Below are positions 8,714 through 17,294 of a stretch of 32,557 bases of DNA, in pieces. The notes beneath the pieces are model-generated. The model was not told where the DNA came from. It did no database searches and saw only the letters and a program-made list of their open reading frames with translations. Both the position numbers and the translations under genes were made by a program. The stretch is from Candidatus Nanoarchaeia archaeon (GTDB lineage Archaea > Nanobdellota > Nanobdellia > JAQUSD01). Each line of letters opens with the position of its first letter. The stretch's first letter is position 1. The stretch is taken from contig JAQUSD010000007.1 of NCBI GenBank assembly GCA_028715295.1, positions 1-32,557 of the forward strand. Direction: 5' to 3'.

Positions 8714-9970
8714 TTATTCATATCTAAGGGCGTCAATGGGATTTAAATCAGAAGCTCTTTTTGCAGGAAGATAGCCTGCAACAATTCCAACTCCTGAAGC
8801 AAATAATATTGAAAGCATCATCATATCTGGGTATATATCAACAGGAAGGCGGATATTTGAAGTTAAATTCACACTGATGATTTCAGCACCAATCAAAGCA
8901 CCTACAAAACCAAAGAAAACACCAATCATACCACCAATAAATCCAATTATACCAGCTTCTGTAATAAAAAGCAGTAAAACATCTCTTGATTTAGCACCAA
9001 CAGCCTTCATTATGCCTATCTCCCGCGTCCTTTCCATTATTGACATATACATTGTGTTCATTATACCAACCCCGCCGACAATCAAGGCTATGCCTGCTAT
9101 CCCGCTGACAAAAATAGTTATCATTGAAATAACTATGTTAACCCTTTCCTGTATTGTTTTTGAACTTGTAAGTGTAAAATCTTCATTTCCTTCTGAAACA
9201 TGGTGCAGAGTCCTTAATCTCTGTGCAATAGCTTCTTCAACCTCATCAATTATGGTTGAATCAACAACCTTAACCTCTATTGAACTTACTAAATTGGAGC
9301 CAATATCCGGAAGGAGTCTTCTTGCCTGCTCTTTTGGTACAAAGATATATGAGTCCTGAAGTCCAAATCCTGCTCCACTCTTGATTATGCCTGCAACCCT
9401 AAAGCTTACACCTTCAATGATTATGCTATCCCCAACTCTTATCTCTTTGCTGAAAAATTCCTTTGCAACAGCATTTCCAATAACAGCAACATAAGTATCA
9501 TAATCCTGAAGAAGCCTTCCTTCCCCTATTTCATAATTTATAACTTCAACCCACTCGGAAGGTTCAACTCCATTCAGAGTTGTTGTAAAAATCTGTTCAT
9601 TGTAATAAATTCCAACATTGCCTCTTACAATCCCGTTTGCAGCCTTTACACCATAAATATTTTTAATTGCAGACAAATCATTTTCAGTAAGAACTCCTGC
9701 TGTTGGAAGATTCAAAAAAGTTGAAGCCAGCGGATTCTGCCCAGGACCTGCCTGAAATGAAGCGCTTTGTTTTCCCGCAGTAATCTGAATTAAATCAGCA
9801 CCAAGAAAACCTAATTGTAAATTTACAGCAACTTTCAAACCCTGCCCCAAGGTATTCAAAGCAACAACTGCTGCAATACCAATAACTATACCGATTATTG
9901 TAAGCCAACTTCTTGTGCTTCTCTGAAATATTGTCTTAAAAGTCAGATTGAATAAATCGTTCAGTTTCAT
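8714..9970 (-). CDS. MacB/FtsX-type ABC transporter permease
   Basis: RSWLTIIGIVIGIAAVVAL N-terminus, periplasmic MacB_PCD-like region, GGVGIMNTMYMSIMERTREIGIMKAVGA, C-terminal PAKRASDLNPIDALRYE. Confidence 0.93.
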   Translation of the reverse strand: MKLNDLFNLTFKTIFQRSTRSWLTIIGIVIGIAAVVALNTLGQGLKVAVNLQLGFLGADLIQITAGKQSASFQAGPGQNPLASTFLNLPTAGVLTENDLSAIKNIYGVKAANGIVRGNVGIYYNEQIFTTTLNGVEPSEWVEVINYEIGEGRLLQDYDTYVAVIGNAVAKEFFSKEIRVGDSIIIEGVSFRVAGIIKSGAGFGLQDSYIFVPKEQARRLLPDIGSNLVSSIEVKVVDSTIIDEVEEAIAQRLRTLHHVSEGNEDFTLTSSKTIQERVNIVISMITIFVSGIAGIALIVGGVGIMNTMYMSIMERTREIGIMKAVGAKSRDVLLLFITEAGIIGFIGGMIGVFFGFVGALIGAEIISVNLTSNIRLPVDIYPDMMMLSILFASGVGIVAGYLPAKRASDLNPIDALRYE

Positions 9971-9985
9971 TTAACAGGCAACCTC

Positions 9986-10888
9986 TTATTTCTTTTTTCT
10001 TCTACTTTTAAGGAAGTGATATAATATAAATATCCCTGCAAAAGCAATAAACAGGAAGCCGATAATATTCACTAAAGGTTCAATAGATAGGCCACTATAA
10101 GATATATCAGAAAATCTTGTATCCCCTACATTAAGAACCGCTGATTTTATTTTCTCAACCCTCTGTTCATAAATATCTGTATATGTGATTTTAAAATCAA
10201 TATCAATTTCTCCTTCAGAAAGTGGTATTACATCAAAGCTTGCAGAAGTATAATCCCATGAATTAAGGCTTCCAAGATAACTGCTCTTTCTTGCATTTAA
10301 AACAATATTTTCATTATCCATGATTTCTACATTAACCCCACCTGCTGTAAAAAAACCGATATTTGCGATTATTAAAGAAACAACCCCTGCGTTGCCTTCT
10401 GTAAGAACCTTGGGACTTATGCTGTCAATCTGCAATAAAAAATCCATTGAACTGTCCCTCACAATCAAAGGGATGTGTACTGTTGTGTTTGAAGGAAAGT
10501 TGAATACCCCATAATTTGCCACAAGTTCAATAACATGATTTCCATAACTGACATTATCCGAAATTTTCAAAGGGATATAATGTTCAGTATATGAATTTGG
10601 GTAAACATAGCCAACACTTATTATTCCTGAATCCTTTGTTCTTGCAAAAGAAACCCCTCTTGGAAGTTCAATCTGATAAAAAAGATTTGAAACTTTCATA
10701 TTAGTATCCCTTGTTGTTGCTGTAGGAACATTTGGATTTGCAAATATTATATGAAGCAACACCTCATCTCCGGGGATAATTTCATCTTCAACAAATCCTG
10801 CCGTTATCTGGAGTGCACCTTCACTTGCATAAACAAAAGGCATAATTGCTATAAATAAAATTAAGGTTAAAATCCACCTGCTATTCAT
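9986..10888 (-). CDS. Secreted/membrane-anchored Ig-like (CARDB/NEW3-type) protein, component of the MacB-type ABC operon
   Basis: N-terminal signal peptide, beta-rich repeats, C-terminal TM followed by KSRRKKK; lies between ABC ATPase and permease. Confidence 0.7.
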   Translation of the reverse strand: MNSRWILTLILFIAIMPFVYASEGALQITAGFVEDEIIPGDEVLLHIIFANPNVPTATTRDTNMKVSNLFYQIELPRGVSFARTKDSGIISVGYVYPNSYTEHYIPLKISDNVSYGNHVIELVANYGVFNFPSNTTVHIPLIVRDSSMDFLLQIDSISPKVLTEGNAGVVSLIIANIGFFTAGGVNVEIMDNENIVLNARKSSYLGSLNSWDYTSASFDVIPLSEGEIDIDFKITYTDIYEQRVEKIKSAVLNVGDTRFSDISYSGLSIEPLVNIIGFLFIAFAGIFILYHFLKSRRKKK

Positions 10889-10891
10889 AAT

Positions 10892-11650
10892 TTATTTAAC
10901 ACCTTTCTTCTTTTTATGGTTTTGCGTATCAAGTTCTTTTATAACTTTCCTATCAAGTTCTTCACCCTTGACTTCGCTTATTATTTTTCCGTCAAGCATT
11001 CTGAATATTCTTTTTGCTTTTTTTGCAACATATTCATCATGAGTGACTATAACAACCGTATTCCCCTGATTCCAAAGTTCTTTGAAAACTTCAAGTATTT
11101 CCCTGCCTGTTTCAGAATCAAGGTTTCCAGTAGGTTCATCTGCGAGTATAAGTGTTGGATTGTTTGACAATGCTCTTGCTATTGCAACCCTCTGCCTCTG
11201 CCCGCCTGAAAGCTGATTTGGGAGATGGTGCATTCTGTCGCTGAGCCCTGTTTTTTTAAGAAGTTCTTCTGCTTTTTTCTTTCTTTCATTTTCACTTTTA
11301 TTTGAGAATATCATTGGGAGCTGGACATTTTCAACAGCACTCAGATAAGGCGACAAAAAGAAAAACTGGAAAACAAAACCTATGTTTTTATTTCTAAGAA
11401 AAGTAAGTTCTTCATCACTTAAGTCAGAAGCTTTTTGCCCATTTATAAAAATATCACCTGAAGTGGGGGTGTCAAGCAGTCCAAGAATATGCATAATTGT
11501 TGATTTTCCACAACCAGAAGGACCAACTATTGAAACAAAATCCCCTTTATATATTTTAAAATCCACCCCTCTGAGGGCATGAACTTTTGTCTGCCCTAAA
11601 TAATATGTCTTCCTTAAATCCCTAACTTCAATTACTGCTTCTTTTTCCAT
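10892..11650 (-). CDS. ABC transporter ATP-binding protein (LolD/MacB-type)
   Basis: Walker A GPSGCGKST, signature LSGGQRQRVAIARAL, Walker B LILADEPTGNLD. Confidence 0.95.
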   Translation of the reverse strand: MEKEAVIEVRDLRKTYYLGQTKVHALRGVDFKIYKGDFVSIVGPSGCGKSTIMHILGLLDTPTSGDIFINGQKASDLSDEELTFLRNKNIGFVFQFFFLSPYLSAVENVQLPMIFSNKSENERKKKAEELLKKTGLSDRMHHLPNQLSGGQRQRVAIARALSNNPTLILADEPTGNLDSETGREILEVFKELWNQGNTVVIVTHDEYVAKKAKRIFRMLDGKIISEVKGEELDRKVIKELDTQNHKKKKGVK

Positions 11651-11690
11651 CTAAATCAGAAAATGTTGTTGAATAATAAAAAGGTTATTG

Positions 11691-11810
11691 TTAAAACTTC
11701 TCTTTCTTGGTTTTTGCCTTTTCTCTTTTAGGTTTGTGTATTTTTGTTTTTACTTTTGATTCAACCTTGAGTTTTTTATCCCAATGAAATTTTGTTCTTT
11801 GTTTCTTCAT
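11691..11810 (-). CDS. Very basic 39-aa small protein (not in ORF track)
   Basis: Reverse translation MKKQRTKFHWDKKLKVESKVKTKIHKPKREKAKTKKEKF*, preceded by an RBS-like GGTGAT. Confidence 0.5.
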   Translation of the reverse strand: MKKQRTKFHWDKKLKVESKVKTKIHKPKREKAKTKKEKF

Positions 11811-11904
11811 AATTATATCACCTTTCTGTATCTTTAATCACTTTCTAACTTTCAAATGCTTAGCATTCAAAAGTTTCTTCATAATTATATCAACTTTCTG
11901 TATT
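11801..11904 (-). repeat. Direct duplication of ~32 bp (11801-11832 and 11873-11904) carrying RBS-like sequence and a start codon
   Basis: gtttcttcataattatatcacctttctgtatc vs gtttcttcataattatatcaactttctgtatt, period 72 bp. Confidence 0.85.
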
Positions 11905-11926
11905 CTAAACATCAGTTTAGTTTAAT

Positions 11927-12577
11927 TTAAATAACTTGCGAAATAAATGGAATTGTTTCCGAATCATTGGTTTTTTTCACACGGGAATACGTATTGATAA
12001 ATGACTTAGTTTTAACAGCTTCAAAAATCTCAAATCCAGAATTGTTTAAAAGTTTCTCAAGTTCATAAAGCGAATAATATGAAAAATACCTCTCACAACC
12101 CCCATAAGATTTTGAACTGACAAACCCTTCTGAATCTCCTTCTTTAACACAAAGAAACAAAACCCCGTCAGACTTCAGAACCCTGTAAAACTGACTTAGC
12201 ACATCATACGATTCCTGTTTAGGAATGTGCAGAAAAGAAGCGCACGCCCATATGCCGTCAAATATATCTGCACTGAAAAGCAGATTTCTCATATCCATTT
12301 TAAAAAATTCAGCTCTTGGGGCCCTTTTCCTTGCAATATCAAGAATCCTGTCGCTTAAGTCAATGCCTACAACATCATAAGCAGACTGTGTTAAATACCA
12401 TGCATCTCTCCCGTGTCCGCATCCAGCATCAAGTATTATTTTATCATAACCAGTATGACTTTTAAATCTGTCAAGAAGAGGCTTCATAACATCAAATACA
12501 TCTTCAGAATCATTTTCCAACGCATAGGATTCTGCAATACGATTGTACTCTTTTATTGTTTTCTCAACAGCATCCAT
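11927..12577 (-). CDS. Class I SAM-dependent methyltransferase (start MDAVEKT; alternative start at 12610)
   Basis: KIILDAGCGHGRDAWYL (motif I), VVGIDLS, FDGIWACASFLHIPK. Confidence 0.88.
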   Translation of the reverse strand: MDAVEKTIKEYNRIAESYALENDSEDVFDVMKPLLDRFKSHTGYDKIILDAGCGHGRDAWYLTQSAYDVVGIDLSDRILDIARKRAPRAEFFKMDMRNLLFSADIFDGIWACASFLHIPKQESYDVLSQFYRVLKSDGVLFLCVKEGDSEGFVSSKSYGGCERYFSYYSLYELEKLLNNSGFEIFEAVKTKSFINTYSRVKKTNDSETIPFISQVI

Positions 12578-12625
12578 TACACATAAAATGTTATAATCAC
12601 TTAAAAACACTACTAAAAGAACGCC

Positions 12626-12895
12626 TTATTTCTTAAGAGTAAGTTCCATTGTTGAAATTCTTGTCTGTCCTTCCCGGTTTCTTACAACTTCTGAATTAAC
12701 AGCAAATCCGTCTAACTTAACCTGCCCCATATACCTTTTTTTAACTATTTCAGCAACATCAACAGCTCTTGATATCATATTGCCCTTTGCTTTCAGTATT
12801 ACTTCGTCTGAGCCTGTATTGAACTGGAATATTACAGCAGTAACATAATCCATCACAGGCTTTTTTCCAATAAGAACCTCATTACCAAGAGCCAT
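12626..12895 (-). CDS. albA: Chromatin/RNA-binding protein Alba
   Basis: NEVLIGKKPVMDYVTAVIFQFNTGSDEVILKAKGNMISRAVDVAEIVKKRY. Confidence 0.95.
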   Translation of the reverse strand: MALGNEVLIGKKPVMDYVTAVIFQFNTGSDEVILKAKGNMISRAVDVAEIVKKRYMGQVKLDGFAVNSEVVRNREGQTRISTMELTLKK

Positions 12896-13070
12896 ATTCA
12901 GTTGATTTTAATTTGAACAGGTTTATATAAGTAATGGTATTGAAAATTTGGTTTAAACAGAGGATATTTATTCTAAAATTCAGACTGCACTTGTATCTGC
13001 TAAGAATATCTATTGGCTTACAACAAAGCTTTTAATTGTTAATCTGCATATATTACATGGTAATATTAAA

Positions 13071-13628
13071 ATGAGAAAAATGGAGTTTTCAGGAATAACT
13101 GTTGGAGAAGCAATGACAATCAATCCAGTGATATGTTCTCCTGAAATCAATGCAAAGGAAGCTGCTAAAATCATGATTAAAAACCATGTAGGCTCTCTTG
13201 TTGTTGCAAAGAATAAAAAATTAATGGGCATTATAACAGAAAAAGACATGCTTAATAAATTAATTGCAAATGCAAAATCCCCAGAAAAAGTTCTTGTTAA
13301 GGACATAATGACTAAAAAACCAATATCAATTGGTAGGAGAACAGACATTGCAGAAGCTCTTGACTTGATGATACGAAATGATTTCAGAAGACTTCCTGTT
13401 GTTGAAAATAATTCCTTAGTAGGCATAATAACTGAGAAAGATTTGCTTAGAATAGCACCCAAGGTGATGGATTTTCTTATTACCAAGAAAAAAATAAAAG
13501 AGATAAACAGAAAACCAATAAAAATAAGAGAAGTGCAGGGCATGTGTGAAGAATGCGGTAATTTCTCAGGAGAGCTGGTTGATAAGAACGGCATATTCAT
13601 CTGTCATGACTGTGAGTATTCTGCATAA
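13071..13628 (+). CDS. Two-CBS-domain protein with C-terminal zinc ribbon
   Basis: Two CBS repeats (MTINPVICSPEINAKEAAKIM...GIITEKDML; IMTKKPISIGRRTDIAEALDLM...GIITEKDLLR), then CEECGN...CHDCEYSA. Confidence 0.9.
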   Translation: MRKMEFSGITVGEAMTINPVICSPEINAKEAAKIMIKNHVGSLVVAKNKKLMGIITEKDMLNKLIANAKSPEKVLVKDIMTKKPISIGRRTDIAEALDLMIRNDFRRLPVVENNSLVGIITEKDLLRIAPKVMDFLITKKKIKEINRKPIKIREVQGMCEECGNFSGELVDKNGIFICHDCEYSA

Positions 13629-13677
13629 AAGGTTCTAAAAGTCAGTTTTATATAAACTAAAAAAATTAAATTATAAT

Positions 13678-16341
13678 GTGATGAAGAAAAAAATTTGGTT
13701 GGGATTTTCCCTAACATCAATATTTTTTTTATTAAATAGCGCTTACGCAACACCTCAAATCAACCTGATAAACATAACACCTGCTCTTGACATATCTATT
13801 TTTTCCCCATATAAAATAACTACAAACATAACAAGCGAACACCCGTTATCCTCGGTTGTATTAAACCTCTCTTCAATAAACGGAGAAGGTGTTTCATGCT
13901 GGGATTATTATCTTAATGGAACCTGTGGAAGCGAAAATCTTATTTTTGACATGAGTTATGACTCAGGGGATATATGGGAAAAACCCTATATTTTTCCTGA
14001 TTATATATATCCTGAAATTTATTTTGCGTCTTCTGAAATAACATGGTATAATTTGCCCTTGGAAACAAGCATGTGGAGAAGAAATTACCACTTATTTAAT
14101 TTCACAAATTCTTTTTTAGTTGATGAAAATATGAGCTTTTGGGTCGAATTCAATGCAGTGCCTTCAAGTGCGTCTAATTCAAACCAGCTTCAGGTGTATG
14201 TTATTGGCAAAGGTGAAGATTTAAGTTATTTTGAAAATGACTGGAGAACAAAATCAAACACAGAACTTGTAGCAACATTGCAAAGAACAGCACAGTTTAA
14301 CCACATACACACTGAAAATTCTTCACACCATCTAGTTGCCTTAACAACAAACTCTGACGGAACAATAGGTCCCCAAAGAATAAATATATCAGAACAATTC
14401 TGGATTGTGCTATATCAGGACTCAGTGAACATAAACAGGGGGTGGGATTTAAGATATCACAGCAGTTCCATTTGTAGCAATACAAATACATGGTATATTG
14501 CTGACAGAAGCGCAGGGGGAACATGGAACACACCTGTTTACCAGCAGGGGTGCCCTGACATGCATATACACCTTGCAAGAAGGGAAAATTATATGGATGG
14601 GATTACTGCAACTGTTACTGCAACTGACAATCAGGACAGCACAAATACATCCTCAAAAAATTTTTATTATGTTCAGCTTCCTAACTTAGCTCCAAATCCA
14701 ACTTCACTTACTCACCCTGTTGCAGGTGAAGTCTATGATGCTTCAGAAAATAACATATTAAATATAACCTGGGTGCCTGCAACAGACCCAAACGGAGACA
14801 GTTTAACATACAATATTTCCTTATTAAACCCAAATTTAAGCTTTAACACGACATTAAATGTTACAGAATTAACATTTTACGAGTGGAATATAACTAACAT
14901 TACTCACGGAATATATAGCTTAATGATTGAAGCATGTGATAATGGAGTTCCATCACTGTGCACAAACTCAACATTGGACGGAAATTTCACAATCACAAGA
15001 ACTTATCCAGTTTATAACTTGACTTCAATAAGTATCTCATCAGCAAATATAATCAACAGTTCAACTGCAAAAGCAGGAGATTTAATAACATTATATTTTA
15101 ATTCATCAGGCGCATTAATCAATCCCTCAGTCAGTTTTTACTCAGGAGGTTATGCTATTAACAATACTGTTTCCATCACAAATTCAACAAATGAATACAT
15201 TGCTACTTATTTTGTAAATTCAAGCGATGTTAATGGAGGGGTTGATTTTGAGATTACTGCTGACAATCTTGATTTTATATATAGCTTGACAACAGACAAC
15301 ACAGATGTAGTTATAGACACCATAACACCAAGTATAACTGATGTAACAACTATAATAACAGATTCAGAAGTGTCCGTAAGATGGGAAACAAGCGAAAACA
15401 CAAATACAACAGTTAATTACGGAAGTTCTGTATCATTAGGTATGGAAATATCAAACTCAACTTTTTCAGCAATGCACAATATTGTAATTTCAGGGCTGTT
15501 GCCTGAAACAGTTTATTATTACAATATAACATGCTGTGATATTTCAGGAAACTGTAATACAACCGGAGCATATGAATTCACAACCCTTGCAGAAGACTCA
15601 GAACCTCAGGAAATAGATTATACTATCTACCTGCCTCCCGCAACTTCATCTCAAAATTATTATTTGATTGAAACTGCTTCAGAGAACAATGTTATAAACT
15701 TAGCAGTAAACATGGGTTTGAATTCAAAAAAAGAAATTGAATTGCAAAACCAGAAAAACACTGGAATAAGCAAGATAACTATTGAATCTGATGAACAGCT
15801 GTCAGGCTGGATAAAAATATCAGAAACACAGCTTTTAAACTGCGTAGGTTATAACTTAGACAAAAAAATAATATACAAAACCCTTCAGATTAATACAACA
15901 ATAAACCAAAACAATCTAAAAAAAGTTTCTTTGGTTTTTAATGTTGAGAAAAACTGGATTGAACAAAACAACATCAGCGAAATTAAATGCATCAAATGTT
16001 ATCCTCATCTTGAAAATATCAGTGCAATTCTCATGGGTGAAGATGAAAATAAAGTTTCATATAACCTAAACAGCGATAGCTTTTCAACATGGGTTGTTTT
16101 CGGATTTGAAGAAGAAAGCTATGATGAACTATTTTATGAAATCCCTGAAGAGGATAAACCAGACATACAAATAATTAACGATGCAGACACTGAGGAGATT
16201 ATAAGCAAAGCACCTTTTTTAGATTACTTATATTCAATCTCTGCTTTTATACTGCTCACTGTTATAATAGTAATTCTCAGACTAAAGACTAAAAAAATAA
16301 ATAAAAGGAGAAATAAGAAAAAAAAGTTAAAACATTTATAA
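13678..16341 (+). CDS. Large secreted surface protein: signal peptide, N-glycosylation-rich ectodomain with Fn3-like repeats, PGF-pre-PGF-like domain, C-terminal TM and Lys/Arg tail
   Basis: N-terminal MMKKKIWLGFSLTSIFFLLNSAYA; many NxS/T; VSVRWETSENTNTTVNYG...LLPETVYYYNITCCDISGNCNT; C-terminal LYSISAFILLTVIIVILRL + KKINKRRNKKKK. Confidence 0.8.
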   Translation: MMKKKIWLGFSLTSIFFLLNSAYATPQINLINITPALDISIFSPYKITTNITSEHPLSSVVLNLSSINGEGVSCWDYYLNGTCGSENLIFDMSYDSGDIWEKPYIFPDYIYPEIYFASSEITWYNLPLETSMWRRNYHLFNFTNSFLVDENMSFWVEFNAVPSSASNSNQLQVYVIGKGEDLSYFENDWRTKSNTELVATLQRTAQFNHIHTENSSHHLVALTTNSDGTIGPQRINISEQFWIVLYQDSVNINRGWDLRYHSSSICSNTNTWYIADRSAGGTWNTPVYQQGCPDMHIHLARRENYMDGITATVTATDNQDSTNTSSKNFYYVQLPNLAPNPTSLTHPVAGEVYDASENNILNITWVPATDPNGDSLTYNISLLNPNLSFNTTLNVTELTFYEWNITNITHGIYSLMIEACDNGVPSLCTNSTLDGNFTITRTYPVYNLTSISISSANIINSSTAKAGDLITLYFNSSGALINPSVSFYSGGYAINNTVSITNSTNEYIATYFVNSSDVNGGVDFEITADNLDFIYSLTTDNTDVVIDTITPSITDVTTIITDSEVSVRWETSENTNTTVNYGSSVSLGMEISNSTFSAMHNIVISGLLPETVYYYNITCCDISGNCNTTGAYEFTTLAEDSEPQEIDYTIYLPPATSSQNYYLIETASENNVINLAVNMGLNSKKEIELQNQKNTGISKITIESDEQLSGWIKISETQLLNCVGYNLDKKIIYKTLQINTTINQNNLKKVSLVFNVEKNWIEQNNISEIKCIKCYPHLENISAILMGEDENKVSYNLNSDSFSTWVVFGFEEESYDELFYEIPEEDKPDIQIINDADTEEIISKAPFLDYLYSISAFILLTVIIVILRLKTKKINKRRNKKKKLKHL

Positions 16342-16365
16342 AATCCAAAAAACATTAATCAAAAT

Positions 16366-16755
16366 ATGATTATTACAAAAAAGATGCCTTATTCTGAAAT
16401 AAAAAAGAAGCTGAAAAAATCAGACAGAATTTCAATTTTATCATGCAACTCATGTGCAAGAATATGCAACACTGGCGGGGGGGATAATCTTAATAAGTTA
16501 AAAACACAGCTTGAAAAAGACGGGTTTGAGGTTTGTGATGCATTGATTGTTGCTGTTCCATGCAACAGCGACATGGTTAAAAATGAAAGAAAAAACATAA
16601 CGGGAAATGTTATACTCTGCCAGGCATGCGATGCAGCTGTTTATAACTTAAAAAAAGATTTTCCAAAAAAGAAGGTTGTTCCGGTTATTGGAAGTATTGG
16701 ATTGGGTGCATTTACCGAAAAAGGATACATTTCTTTGGTTAGAAAATTCAAATAG
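16366..16755 (+). CDS. MetV-like protein (Cys-rich methylenetetrahydrofolate reductase C-terminal-type domain), stand-alone
   Basis: SILSCNSCARICNTGGGDNLNKLKTQLEKDGFEVCDALIVAVPCNSDMV...ILCQACDAAVYNL. Confidence 0.6.
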   Translation: MIITKKMPYSEIKKKLKKSDRISILSCNSCARICNTGGGDNLNKLKTQLEKDGFEVCDALIVAVPCNSDMVKNERKNITGNVILCQACDAAVYNLKKDFPKKKVVPVIGSIGLGAFTEKGYISLVRKFK

Positions 16756-16824
16756 GCCCGGTGGGAGTTGAACCCACAGCCTTCGCCGTGTGAGGGCGAC
16801 GTCATACCGCTAGACCACGAGCCT
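16754..16824 (-). tRNA. tRNA-Val (anticodon CAC), 71 nt, 3' CCA not encoded
   Basis: Minus strand AGGCUCG U G GUCU AGCGGUA UGAC G UCGCC CUCACAC GGCGA AGGCU GUGGG UUCAACU CCCAC CGGGCCU; acceptor stem pairs 7/7 (one U-G), anticodon stem 5/5, T stem 5/5. Confidence 0.96.
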
Positions 16825-16887
16825 TTTTCTTTTGTTAATGCATTTATACAAAAATAAAAAGATTAGGTTTTTGGAAAAGTTTTTAAA

Positions 16888-16917
16888 TTAACAGTGTTAA
16901 TTAATTAACACTGTTAA
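16888..16917. promoter_or_regulatory. 30-bp perfect palindrome: probable operator upstream of the Fe-S operon regulator
   Basis: ttaacagtgttaattaattaacactgttaa equals its own reverse complement; contains two 13-bp dyads TTAACA-S-TGTTAA separated by TTAA, ending 5 nt before the GTG start. Confidence 0.85.
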
Positions 16918-16922
16918 TAAGA

Positions 16923-17294
16923 GTGATGATAATGAAAACACCTCAGGAAATAGAAGCAAGATATGTAATACCCCTGATAAGAAAAGAACTAGTTCTGGCT
17001 CTTGCAAAAAACAACCTAAATCAAAAGGAAATAGCAGGAATATTAGGATTGACAAACGCAGCAGTATCTCAATATCTTAAGAAAAAAAGAGCTAATACAA
17101 AGATAAATTTAAACAGGGAAACAAAAGATATGATTAAAGAATCAGCTAAAAAAATAGCTGAAAAAAAATCATGTTCAGTAAAGGAGATACACTGCATATG
17201 CAAGGCAATGAGAAAAGACAAAACCTTATGCAGGCTTCACAAATCAATTGAAAAAGTTCCTTGTTCATGCAAAATCTGCGGATGTGGTGAATAA
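16923..17294 (+). CDS. HTH transcriptional regulator with Cys-rich C-terminus, putative Fe-S or redox sensor (start could be 16923 GTG, 16926 ATG or 16932 ATG)
   Basis: HTH NLNQKEIAGILGLTNAAVSQYLKKKRA; C-terminal CSVKEIHCICKAMRKDKTLCRLHKSIEKVPCSCKICGCGE; directly upstream of nifS/iscU. Confidence 0.85.
   Translation: MMIMKTPQEIEARYVIPLIRKELVLALAKNNLNQKEIAGILGLTNAAVSQYLKKKRANTKINLNRETKDMIKESAKKIAEKKSCSVKEIHCICKAMRKDKTLCRLHKSIEKVPCSCKICGCGE

Noticed and set aside
8877-9359. 160-aa plus-strand ORF
   Set aside because: Antisense shadow of the FtsX-type permease, composition typical of the reverse frame.
13010-13600. 196-aa minus-strand ORF
   Set aside because: Antisense to a clear CBS-domain gene; hydrophobic low-information translation.
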